Source of the DNA: Mycoplasmatota bacterium
GTDB taxonomy: Bacteria; Bacillota_I; Bacilli_A; RF39; UBA660
Assembly (NCBI GenBank): GCA_012727915.1
Contig: JAAYGD010000001.1
Location: 1 to 34,762 of the forward strand
Direction: 5' to 3'
Length of the DNA stretch: 34,762 nucleotides
Numbering within the stretch: position 1 is the stretch's first letter; the number at the start of each line of letters is the position of its first letter. Shown piece by piece: positions 28,224-34,762 of the stretch. A program made the position numbers and the translations under genes. The notes under the pieces were generated by a model, which saw only the letters and a list, made by a program, of their open reading frames with translations, ran no database searches and was not told the origin of the DNA.

Positions 28224-28883
28224 CTAATATAGTTCTTTTTTCTTTTTAGCAACTAACAAAATAATTCCAATAGTACCTAAAGTAATTATTGAAAACGATA
28301 TATAAATATAGTAATCCAAAAACCAATCTAATAATATATTAGATAATTTTTCTTCTTTAATTACAGTAGGTTCTTCTTCTATTTCTTTTTTATTATTTTT
28401 TTCTTCTATATAAGAATTAATTTTTTTTATAAATTCTTCTTCAGAAATTTTAGTATTTACATTTTCTTTACATAAAAAGTATTCTTCATTACCTATACAC
28501 AAATCATTATCCTTATATACATTATAATAAGGTATATTAATAACCTTAGAAGATATATTAAAACCATCACAAACACTATTTGGATTTGAATATATTTTAA
28601 AAGACATTACAGTTCCAGGTATAATACCCTCAATAATATTATTTTCTATAGTATATGTTTCATTATTATAATCAATTACAATATCTTCTATCATATTTAA
28701 AATAGTTACTTTATATAAAATTTCATCTTCATTTTTATACTTTTCTAGTACATAATTAAAATTTAAAGATGCATTTCTTAATTTAGATTTTTCACTTAAA
28801 GTACACATTGGATTTAATGTATCATTATAGCCTAAAACAATAATAGGAAAAATTAAAATTAATAAAAATAATATTTTTTTCAT
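28224..28883 (-). CDS. Secreted/membrane protein with N-terminal signal and C-terminal anchor, function unknown
   Basis: I do not recognise this 219-residue protein. It has a signal-like hydrophobic N-terminus (MKKILFLLILIFPIIVLG), an extracytoplasmic region of about 160 residues with four cysteines (PMCTLS, SVCDGF, LCIGNEEYFLC), a charged Glu/Lys stretch (about 150-180), and one transmembrane segment near the end followed by KKKK. The topology puts most of it outside the cell. It is the first gene of an operon with the LRR prepilin (9 nt apart), so a role as a pilin-associated surface protein is a reasonable guess. Confidence 0.75.
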   Translation of the reverse strand: MKKILFLLILIFPIIVLGYNDTLNPMCTLSEKSKLRNASLNFNYVLEKYKNEDEILYKVTILNMIEDIVIDYNNETYTIENNIIEGIIPGTVMSFKIYSNPNSVCDGFNISSKVINIPYYNVYKDNDLCIGNEEYFLCKENVNTKISEEEFIKKINSYIEEKNNKKEIEEEPTVIKEEKLSNILLDWFLDYYIYISFSIITLGTIGIILLVAKKKKELY

Positions 28884-28907
28884 AATTCCCCTTATTTTAT
28901 ATATAAA

Positions 28908-28936
28908 ATTATATCATAAATATATCGTTTTGTTAA
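28908..28936 (-). promoter_or_regulatory. Promoter of the membrane protein - LRR prepilin operon
   Basis: -35 TTAACA (28931-28936), 17 nt, -10 TATAAT (28908-28913), preceded by TGA (extended -10) on the minus strand. Confidence 0.8.
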
Positions 28937-28938
28937 TA

Positions 28939-28967
28939 AAAGAGAAACTATTAATTAGTTTCTCTTT
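28939..28967 (-). terminator. Terminator of serS
   Basis: A 12-bp perfect stem (AAAGAGAAACTA/TAGTTTCTCTTT) with a 5-nt loop that contains the first two bases of the serS stop codon region, then T residues on the minus strand. Confidence 0.85.
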
Positions 28968-30237
28968 TTATAAACTCTTTTCCGCCCATATATGGTTGTA
29001 ATGCCTTAGGTATTCTAATACTACCATCTTCTAAATAATTGTTTTCTAAGAACGCTATTAAAGCCCTAGGAGTGGCTAATACAGTATTATTTAATGTAGA
29101 TACATATTCATTGTTTTCTTTTTTAACTCTTATTCCTAACCTTCTAGCTTGAGCATCACCAAGTCTTGAACAGCTTCCAACTTCAAAGTATTCTTTTTGT
29201 CTTGGACTCCAAGCTTCAATATCACAAGATTTAACCTTTAAATTTGCTAAATCACCACTACAACACTCCAAAGTTCTAACAGGTATCTCTAACGTTCTAA
29301 AAAAATCTACAGTATATTTCCACATTTTATCATACCAATCAGCTTCTTCACTTCTATCACATAAAACTACCATTTCTTGTTTTTCAAATTGATGTACTCT
29401 ATATACACCTCTTTCTTCAATACCATGAGCTCCAACTTCTTTTCTAAAACATGGTGAATATGAAGTTATTTTTATAGGTAATTCCTCTTTTCTAATAATT
29501 TGATTCTTAAATTTACCAATAACAGAATGTTCTGAAGTACCAATCAAAAATAAATCTTCATTCTCAATTTTATACATCATAGCATTTAATTCTTCAAAAC
29601 TCATTACTCCATTTACAACATCACTTCTAATCATAAAAGGTGGTATACAATAAACAAAGCCCCTATCTATCATATAATCCCTAGCATAACTTAACATTGC
29701 AGAATGAAGTCTTGCTATATCTCCCATTAAATAATAAAAACCATTTCCACTAGTTCTACCAGAACTCTCTTTATCCAAACCATTTACAATATTCATAATA
29801 TCTGCGTGATAAGGTATTTCATAATTTCTAATTATTGGTTCTCCAAATCTTTCTACTTCAACATTTTCACTACTATCTTTACCAATAGGAACTGTTATAT
29901 CTATAATTTGAGGAATAGACATCATAATTTTATCAATTTCACTTTTTATTTCTACTTCTTTAGATTCCAAATCAACCAAATTTTCATTTAATTTAGATAC
30001 TTCTCCTTTTATATTATTAGCTTCTTCTTTTTTACCTTCTCTCATCAATAAACCAATCTTATCACTATTTTGATTTCTCAATTTTCTTAAATTATCAGCT
30101 TCAACCTTAATATTTCTAAATTTTTCATCTAAATCTCTTACTTGATCAACCAGCACTACCTTCTCATCTTGAAATTTTTTTCTAATATTTTCTTTTACTA
30201 ATTCACTATTTTCTCTTATTAATTTTATATCAATCAT
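28951..30237 (-). CDS. serS: Seryl-tRNA synthetase
   Basis: Class II synthetase, 428 residues, charges tRNA-Ser. N-terminal long coiled-coil arm (about 1-105) that grips tRNA-Ser, then the catalytic core with GFYYLMGDIARLHSAM, the TSEHSVIG serine-binding TxE element, motif 2 SPCFRKEVGAHG, and motif 3 near NNTVLATPRALIAFLEN. Ends GGKEFIKRETN. It is controlled by a T-box leader. GGAGAG before the ATG. Confidence 0.97.
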   Translation of the reverse strand: MIDIKLIRENSELVKENIRKKFQDEKVVLVDQVRDLDEKFRNIKVEADNLRKLRNQNSDKIGLLMREGKKEEANNIKGEVSKLNENLVDLESKEVEIKSEIDKIMMSIPQIIDITVPIGKDSSENVEVERFGEPIIRNYEIPYHADIMNIVNGLDKESSGRTSGNGFYYLMGDIARLHSAMLSYARDYMIDRGFVYCIPPFMIRSDVVNGVMSFEELNAMMYKIENEDLFLIGTSEHSVIGKFKNQIIRKEELPIKITSYSPCFRKEVGAHGIEERGVYRVHQFEKQEMVVLCDRSEEADWYDKMWKYTVDFFRTLEIPVRTLECCSGDLANLKVKSCDIEAWSPRQKEYFEVGSCSRLGDAQARRLGIRVKKENNEYVSTLNNTVLATPRALIAFLENNYLEDGSIRIPKALQPYMGGKEFIKRETN

Positions 30238-30486
30238 AAAACTCTCCTTATATTCATTATATCTTTATATTTATTAACTTTCAATCCAAAACTTTCTTGG
30301 AGACTTTTCTATTATTCATATTACTCCTTTTCTAACAAAAAAACTTTCATTCCTAAGGAACGAAAGCCGTGGTACCATCCTATTTACTTCTCTTAATATA
30401 ACGGTATTTACCGGAAATGTTTACATTTCACTCAAAAGTAGATTCATAAACTATATATGTTAATTTTCACCAACCATTAACTCTCT
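30238..30486 (-). promoter_or_regulatory. T-box riboswitch leader (serine-type) of serS
   Basis: The minus-strand leader has the conserved Stem I start GAGAGTTAATGGTTGGTG, a specifier loop GAATCTAC whose triplet UCU (30440-30442) is a serine codon, and the T-box core AGGATGGTACCACGG (30367-30381), one to two bases off the usual AGGGUGGNACCGCG. It is followed by a terminator hairpin with a T run. Uncharged tRNA-Ser would be sensed and stabilise the antiterminator. I do not see a clear promoter between this leader and the gene upstream; the -10-like TATTAT at 30487-30492 is too close to Stem I to be used. Confidence 0.9.
30337..30366 (-). terminator. T-box regulated terminator
   Basis: A 10-bp stem (CTTTCGTTCC/GGAATGAAAG, one G-U pair) with a 3-nt loop and seven T on the minus strand, directly after the T-box core. 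Confidence 0.88.
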
Positions 30487-30495
30487 ATAATACAT

Positions 30496-30864
30496 TTATT
30501 TATTACTATTCTCTCTCTTAGATTTTCCAAAAATTAATTCTTTAGTTTTTTCTAATATACTCTTTCCAGATTGTTTTAGTTCTATTGAGGATTCTTCTTT
30601 CGGAAAAATTCCACAACTCATTTCTAATATGCTCTCTCCAGATTGTCTTGCTTTTTCTAAAAATAGCATTTCCTCTTTAGTCATTCCATAAACACTTTTT
30701 TCTAAAGTACTTAGTTTATTAAATCTTCTTGTTCCTATTTTTTCAATAAAATTTGTTCTTTCAGAAATAGTGAAAGCGTTTTTATATCTTTTTTGATCGT
30801 TTTCACTCATTTTTGAAACTAATGTTTCTTTTTCTTCTTCAGAAAAATAATAACTATACTTCAT
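30496..30864 (-). CDS. Small soluble protein of unknown function
   Basis: 122 residues, charged and helical, no signal or membrane segment. I do not recognise it. The C-terminal part has a twice-repeated pattern: QSGESILE and QSGKSILEK about 27 residues apart. GGGGGA precedes the ATG. It lies between the prepilin peptidase gene (35 nt upstream) and the serS leader, with its own extended -10 box; whether it belongs to the pilus genes is unclear. Confidence 0.7.
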   Translation of the reverse strand: MKYSYYFSEEEKETLVSKMSENDQKRYKNAFTISERTNFIEKIGTRRFNKLSTLEKSVYGMTKEEMLFLEKARQSGESILEMSCGIFPKEESSIELKQSGKSILEKTKELIFGKSKRENSNK

Positions 30865-30886
30865 CTAATATTCCCCCAACAAAATA

Positions 30887-30895
30887 ATTATATCA
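30887..30895 (-). promoter_or_regulatory. Extended -10 promoter of the 122-aa protein gene
   Basis: TGATATAAT on the minus strand, about 23 nt before the start. The -35 region is weak. Confidence 0.5.
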
Positions 30896-30899
30896 CTAT

Positions 30900-31664
30900 T
30901 TAATATAATAATCTAATTATTTCTAGTGCAGTTATATTAAAATAACTTATTATTAATGCTCCAACACACAAATAAGGCCCAAATGGCATCATGTGTTCTT
31001 TATCTTTAAAATAATAATAACAAGATATTGGAAAAGCTATAATAGTACCTAAAAATACTGCTATTAAAGCATTTTCCCACCCAAGGAATAATCCTACTAT
31101 AAGCATTAATTTTATATCTCCCCCACCCATAGTTTCTTTTTTAAATACTAAATCCCCAAAAGACTTTACTAAATATAAAAAAGCAAATGGTATTAAAGCA
31201 TCTAATAATATATCTTTATATATTGAAAATCCATTTATTAAAATCATTGATACAACAAAAAAAGTGAAAAACACAAAGATTATTTCATCTGGAATAATCA
31301 TATATCTTATATCAGATACAATTACGATTACTGAAAAAGAAATAAATAATATAGAAAAAAGTAACTCAATACTTAATCCAAATATTAAATATGATAAAAA
31401 GAATAATAAGCCAGTTAATAGCTCAATTAATGGATAAATAATGCTAACCTCTTTTTTACAATTCTTACATTTACCACCTAAAAATATATATGAAAATAAT
31501 GGTATTAATTCTAGTGAACCTAATTTATGATTACAATTAACACAGTGAGATGCAGGAAAAGCAATAGATTCTTTTTTAGGGACTCTATAACCTACCACAT
31601 TGAAAAAAGATCCCATTATTGTGCCTATTATAAAGAAAAACATTGGATATATATTAGTTAACAT
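30900..31664 (-). CDS. Prepilin peptidase (type IV leader peptidase, A24 family)
   Basis: Membrane aspartic protease that cleaves prepilins before the F of GFTLIE and N-methylates them. 254 residues: N-terminal A24 pattern GTIMGSFFNVVGYR and CVNC (C41, C44)...CKNC (C66, C69), then catalytic aspartates D118 (VSDIRYMIIPDE) and D183 (MGGGDIKLM). About seven hydrophobic segments. AGGAG before the ATG and 12 nt after the pilC-like gene. It likely processes both prepilins in this window. Confidence 0.93.
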   Translation of the reverse strand: MLTNIYPMFFFIIGTIMGSFFNVVGYRVPKKESIAFPASHCVNCNHKLGSLELIPLFSYIFLGGKCKNCKKEVSIIYPLIELLTGLLFFLSYLIFGLSIELLFSILFISFSVIVIVSDIRYMIIPDEIIFVFFTFFVVSMILINGFSIYKDILLDALIPFAFLYLVKSFGDLVFKKETMGGGDIKLMLIVGLFLGWENALIAVFLGTIIAFPISCYYYFKDKEHMMPFGPYLCVGALIISYFNITALEIIRLLY

Positions 31665-31676
31665 ATTAATCTCCTA

Positions 31677-33989
31677 TTACATTATTTCTGTATACATATT
31701 AAACATAGGTAATATTACAGACATTAATATTATACCAACTAATACAGTTAAAAACACTATCATTAATGGTTCTATAAAAGTTTTTATTTGAGTAACAGAG
31801 TTTTTATGTTGCAATTGGAAGTAATCAGACACCTTCATCATCATATCTCCAAGTTCTCCAGTTTTTTCTCCTGTAAGCAACATTTCATATGCAATTACTG
31901 GGAAAGCCCAATGATTTTTAAATGCATTAGAAATAATTCCACCTTTAGCCAAATTAGTAATTGTATCAAATATTAACATCTTATATATTTCATTATTTGT
32001 AATCTTACTTAACACTTCCATACTATCTGTTATGAATACATTGTGATTTAATAAAGATCCAAATGTTTTTGTAAATGTAGTTACTTCATTATATATAATA
32101 ATTTTACCAAATACCGCAACATGCATAGTTGCCCATTGTACTATCGTTCTAAATGCCTTTACCGACTTATATAATGCTTTAAATATTAAAAATATAGCAA
32201 ATAATCCCATCAATAAATAAAATATATTTTTTCTCAAGAAATTACTAGTATCAATGATTATCTTTGTAATGGTTGGTAATTCTGCGTCCATTTCTTTATA
32301 TATACCAACAAACTCTGGTATAACAAATATTAATATAAATATTATTACACCAGTTGCAAAAACAAATATTACTAACGGATAAGTCATAGCTGATTTCATT
32401 TGTTTTCTAGTTTTATTCATTTCATCATAGTAAGTAGCCATATCATCTAAAACTTCAGGAAGGTTTCCTGATAACTCGGATGATTTTATCATATTAACTA
32501 ATAATCTTGGAAAAGAATCTCCTTGTTTTTCAAGAGCGCTACTAAAATTTTCTCCCATTGTTAATTCATAATTTAATGATTTATATAAATTTTTATACTT
32601 TCTTTTATCAGTTTGTTTTTCTAATATTTTTATAGCTTCAAGTAAAGGTAATCCAGATTTTAAGAAAGTAGACAATTGTGTTAAGAAGAAAACCAAATCC
32701 GCTCTTTTAATTTTTCCTCTTACTAATTTAGTTAATACATCTTGACCATAATTTCTTTGAGGTGTAATTTCATATACCTCATAACCTTCCGCAAGTAAAT
32801 AAGAGTGAACTTCAAGTTTAGAAAATGCTGGAAAAACTCCTCTTTCAAGTTCCCCTGTTTCTAATTTTTTAGCAACATATGTAAAATATATTTTTTGTTC
32901 ACTACGAACAGCATCTTCTCCTTCAAAATCAATCAAAAGAACTTGTCTTTCCATTTCGGCTTTATTTTCTCTATACCTAACAAATGCAAGATTTTTATAC
33001 CATTTCTTAATCTTTTGTTTTAAAGGAATATTTTTTTCTTCTTTTTGCTTTTCTTTTTGTTCTAATTTTGCTTTTTTAATCTTTATCGCATTTTCTTTTC
33101 TTCTTTTAGATTCAGATTCTTTTGCAGCTTTAAGTTTGGATTCAGTTTCAATTTTTTCAATCAATTGTTTTTCTTTTAATTTCTTTTGTTCAGCTTTAGC
33201 AATAATTTTTTCTTCAGCTTTTTTTCTTTTTTCTTCCTTTTTTTGTAATTTTAATTCTAATTTCTTTTGTTTTTTTGGTTCTAATTCCTGTTTCTTTAAT
33301 TCTTTTAATCTTTTAGCTTCTTCAATTCTTTTAATTTTTTGTTCTTTTTTAAGAATCTTTTCTTGTTCTTTTCTTATTCTATTAACTTCTTTTAATGTTT
33401 CTTTATCAATGTTCTTATTAATAATTTCATTATTACTCTTTTGCTTGTTTCTTTTTTCTAGTTTTCTTTTTTCTCTTAACGCTATTTTATATTCTTTCTT
33501 TCTTTTCTTTTCTTCTATTCTTTGTAATCTTTCTTGTTCTTTTTTTGCTTTACTTGCGTTATTCAAAGCTTTTTTATCTATATCTTTTTTATTATCCGGT
33601 TTTTTTCTTCTTTCTAGTTTCTTTTTTTCTTTTAACGCTATTTTATATTCTTTCTTTCTTTTCTTTTCTTCTATTCTTTGTAATCTTTCTTGTTCTTTTT
33701 TTGCTTTATTTGTAATCTTCAATACTTTATTCTTTTTATTTTCATTTAATATTTTTTTATTTTTATCTTTTTTAAATGGTAATAATATTGTATTTTTTAA
33801 TATTAATTCTAAGCCATAATAAAAATATATAAATGATTTTACTGGGATCATTAATATTTGTCTTAATCCTTCTAAGAAAAAGACTATAATTTTTTTTATT
33901 AATTTAAAAGGAAAAAGAACACTCCTCTTTATAAAAGAAGTATTTTTTTTCAATGGAGACGATAACAAATTGTGTGTCTTTTTTTCCAT
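31677..33989 (-). CDS. PilC/GspF-family assembly protein with long charged N-terminal extension
   Basis: 770 residues, almost twice the usual about 400. The C-terminal part (about 345-770) is a normal inner-membrane type II secretion/type IV pilus platform protein: a FTYVAKKLETGELERGV-type start, then two T2SSF domains (FFLTQLSTFLKSGLPLLEAI; FTKTFGSLLNHNVFITDSM), each followed by hydrophobic helices. The N-terminal 345 residues are unusual: first an amphipathic/hydrophobic stretch (about 20-70), then Lys/Glu/Arg-rich coiled coil with a duplicated 52-residue unit (KAKKEQERLQRIEEKKRK...). GGAGG is 11 nt before the ATG, a long spacing. Followed by the prepilin peptidase gene. Confidence 0.92.
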   Translation of the reverse strand: MEKKTHNLLSSPLKKNTSFIKRSVLFPFKLIKKIIVFFLEGLRQILMIPVKSFIYFYYGLELILKNTILLPFKKDKNKKILNENKKNKVLKITNKAKKEQERLQRIEEKKRKKEYKIALKEKKKLERRKKPDNKKDIDKKALNNASKAKKEQERLQRIEEKKRKKEYKIALREKRKLEKRNKQKSNNEIINKNIDKETLKEVNRIRKEQEKILKKEQKIKRIEEAKRLKELKKQELEPKKQKKLELKLQKKEEKRKKAEEKIIAKAEQKKLKEKQLIEKIETESKLKAAKESESKRRKENAIKIKKAKLEQKEKQKEEKNIPLKQKIKKWYKNLAFVRYRENKAEMERQVLLIDFEGEDAVRSEQKIYFTYVAKKLETGELERGVFPAFSKLEVHSYLLAEGYEVYEITPQRNYGQDVLTKLVRGKIKRADLVFFLTQLSTFLKSGLPLLEAIKILEKQTDKRKYKNLYKSLNYELTMGENFSSALEKQGDSFPRLLVNMIKSSELSGNLPEVLDDMATYYDEMNKTRKQMKSAMTYPLVIFVFATGVIIFILIFVIPEFVGIYKEMDAELPTITKIIIDTSNFLRKNIFYLLMGLFAIFLIFKALYKSVKAFRTIVQWATMHVAVFGKIIIYNEVTTFTKTFGSLLNHNVFITDSMEVLSKITNNEIYKMLIFDTITNLAKGGIISNAFKNHWAFPVIAYEMLLTGEKTGELGDMMMKVSDYFQLQHKNSVTQIKTFIEPLMIVFLTVLVGIILMSVILPMFNMYTEIM
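33476..33708 (-). repeat. 156-bp tandem duplication in the PilC/GspF N-terminal extension
   Basis: A 77-bp block at 33476-33552 recurs identically at 33632-33708, 156 bp (52 codons) away, with similar but not identical sequence in between. It encodes the repeated KAKKEQERLQRIEEKKRK unit. The identity suggests a recent in-frame duplication or slippage. Confidence 0.9.
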
Positions 33990-34031
33990 TTAGTAACACA
34001 CCTCCATAGCCAACCCCTGTATCTTGATTTT

Positions 34032-34040
34032 ATTATATCA
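34032..34040 (-). promoter_or_regulatory. Extended -10 promoter of the PilC/GspF - prepilin peptidase operon
   Basis: TGATATAAT on the minus strand, 42 nt before the start codon; a poor -35 (TTCAAA) lies 16 nt upstream. The leader holds a 5-codon mini-ORF (ATG GAG GTG TGT TAC TAA) ending one base before the gene's own ATG codon. Confidence 0.6.
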
Positions 34041-34084
34041 CAAAAAGAGATATTTTGAACATTTATTAATAATTTATAACATGA

Positions 34085-34110
34085 AAAAAGATAGAATAAT
34101 CTATCTTTTA
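34085..34110 (-). terminator. Terminator of the Cys-rich protein gene
   Basis: A 9-bp perfect stem (AAAAGATAG/CTATCTTTT) with a 6-nt loop and further T residues on the minus strand, right after the stop codon at 34115-34117. Confidence 0.8.
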
Positions 34111-34114
34111 ATTA

Positions 34115-34762
34115 TTAATTATATACTACTCTATTTTGACATTGTAATGTGCCTGATGCTGTACAAGCTGTTGTTGTCCAAGATCCAAAACTATTCCATG
34201 TTGCACAACTTCCTTGAGCATATGTTTCGCATCCACAAGTCGCTGCGCGACATGAGTTATATGTTTGACATCCACATCCACTTGTTCTACATGAATTGTA
34301 TCCACAGGCTGATGCATTTGCACATGAATTGTACGATGTACAACTTCCCGTATATGTTCTTTTTATGTATGTACTAATTCCAGTTTGTTTCCATGTAGGT
34401 GTTTGATCACACCCTTTAGCACCTGATTCGCTTCTACATTTTGTTTCACACCTATTTGAAGTTGTAGACCAAGATATGGAACTGGCTCCTTTTAAACAAC
34501 TACAAGTACAAGTATATGCGTTTACGTTACATGTGTTATAAACTTGATTTGGTCCTGCTGACCCTGATGCAGAGCAGCTACTTGGATATGTTTTGCTCTC
34601 AACATAATTTCCCCACCATGCACAACTACATGATGAGTTTGGACATGATGCTGCTCCACATGCTGAATTTGCACAAGATTTATAAGTGGCACACGTACAA
34701 GATGAATTTGGACAGCTCTTGTATTGAGTACATGCTCCATTGTTATATGTTGCACAAGATGC
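34115..34762 (-). CDS. Cysteine-rich repeat protein, C-terminal 215 residues (N-terminus beyond window edge)
   Basis: The frame is open from the right edge to TAA at 34115-34117. The visible 215 residues hold 30 cysteines (about 14%) in short repeats such as C-x-T-Y-N/K-S-C and SCANSACG, plus Thr/Ser/Gly/Trp; the end is CQNRVVYN. There are no hydrophobic segments. The pattern suggests a disulfide-stapled extracellular domain. I do not recognise a named family. It lies just upstream of the pilus assembly genes, so it may be a third pilin-anchored display protein, but its N-terminus is not in the window. The reading frame is clear. Confidence 0.8.
   Translation of the reverse strand, partial: ASCATYNNGACTQYKSCPNSSCTCATYKSCANSACGAASCPNSSCSCAWWGNYVESKTYPSSCSASGSAGPNQVYNTCNVNAYTCTCSCLKGASSISWSTTSNRCETKCRSESGAKGCDQTPTWKQTGISTYIKRTYTGSCTSYNSCANASACGYNSCRTSGCGCQTYNSCRAATCGCETYAQGSCATWNSFGSWTTTACTASGTLQCQNRVVYN

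Noticed and set aside
33136-33819. 227-codon plus-strand frame of Phe/Ser/Leu
   Set aside because: Antisense shadow of the Lys/Glu-rich coiled coil of the PilC/GspF extension; composition is the complement of AAA/GAA codons.
34024-34755. Plus- and minus-strand His/Gln- or Leu-rich frames at the right end
   Set aside because: Shadows of the cysteine-repeat gene; the real frame is the Cys-rich one ending at TAA 34115-34117.

Overview
The window (about 34.8 kb, very AT-rich) looks like chromosomal DNA of a low-GC Firmicute or Tenericute-like bacterium, close in style to the uncultured gut Bacilli/Mollicutes-like lineages. The evidence is the gene families (HrcA/CIRCE heat-shock operon, alpha2-type GlyRS, YqeG/YqeH, TmcAL, MtaB, a T-box leader on serS), AT-rich hairpin plus U-run terminators and strong GGAGG ribosome binding sites. 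TGA is a true stop (hrcA, hemW and cdd end on TGA inside start/stop overlaps) and Trp is TGG, so the Mycoplasma code does not apply. The lineage is an inference.

Layout: (1) 1-2170, minus strand: the N-terminal 723 codons of a giant prepilin-type protein, running off the left edge. It has a KGFTLIEL pilin N-terminus, a small head domain, Ig-like domains and alternating repeat modules. (2) 2228-5442: mtaB and a membrane protein gene (minus), then an inverted pair (plus) made of a stand-alone ClpA/B-D1-like AAA+ ATPase and an 84-codon gene that appears to start at CTG. (3) 5481-9938, minus: hrcA-grpE-dnaK-dnaJ behind a consensus promoter overlapped by a degenerate CIRCE. (4) 10062-12378, minus: rnfC-rnfD alone. 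(5) 12459-17539, minus: lepA-hemW-SpoU methyltransferase, then yqeG-yqeH. (6) 17620-23868, minus: yceD-rpmF, rpsU-yqeY, and vanZ-ybeY-dgkA-cdd-era-recO-glyS, a rearranged form of a core block known from Bacillus. (7) 23960-27164, plus: an ABC-2 exporter pair and tmcAL. (8) 27177-28883, minus: a secreted/membrane protein and a second prepilin-type protein carrying BspA-like leucine-rich repeats. (9) 28951-30486, minus: serS with a T-box leader. (10) 30496-33989, minus: a small unknown gene, prepilin peptidase and a PilC/GspF protein with a very long charged N-terminal extension. (11) 34115-34762, minus: the C-terminal 215 residues of a protein that is about 14% cysteine.

The most interesting theme is a type IV pilus/pseudopilus-type apparatus (prepilin peptidase and PilC) together with at least two prepilins. 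These share a homologous short head but carry completely different large display domains (Ig/repeat array versus LRR). This suggests modular pilin-anchored surface proteins. The assembly ATPase (PilB/GspE) is not in the window.

Secondary oddities are an rnfC-rnfD pair without the other Rnf genes, in which RnfD seems to lack the flavin-acceptor threonine, and the inverted AAA+ module inserted next to the heat-shock operon. There are no tRNAs, rRNAs, CRISPR arrays, transposases or phage genes that I can see. No gene-free stretch exceeds 300 bases.
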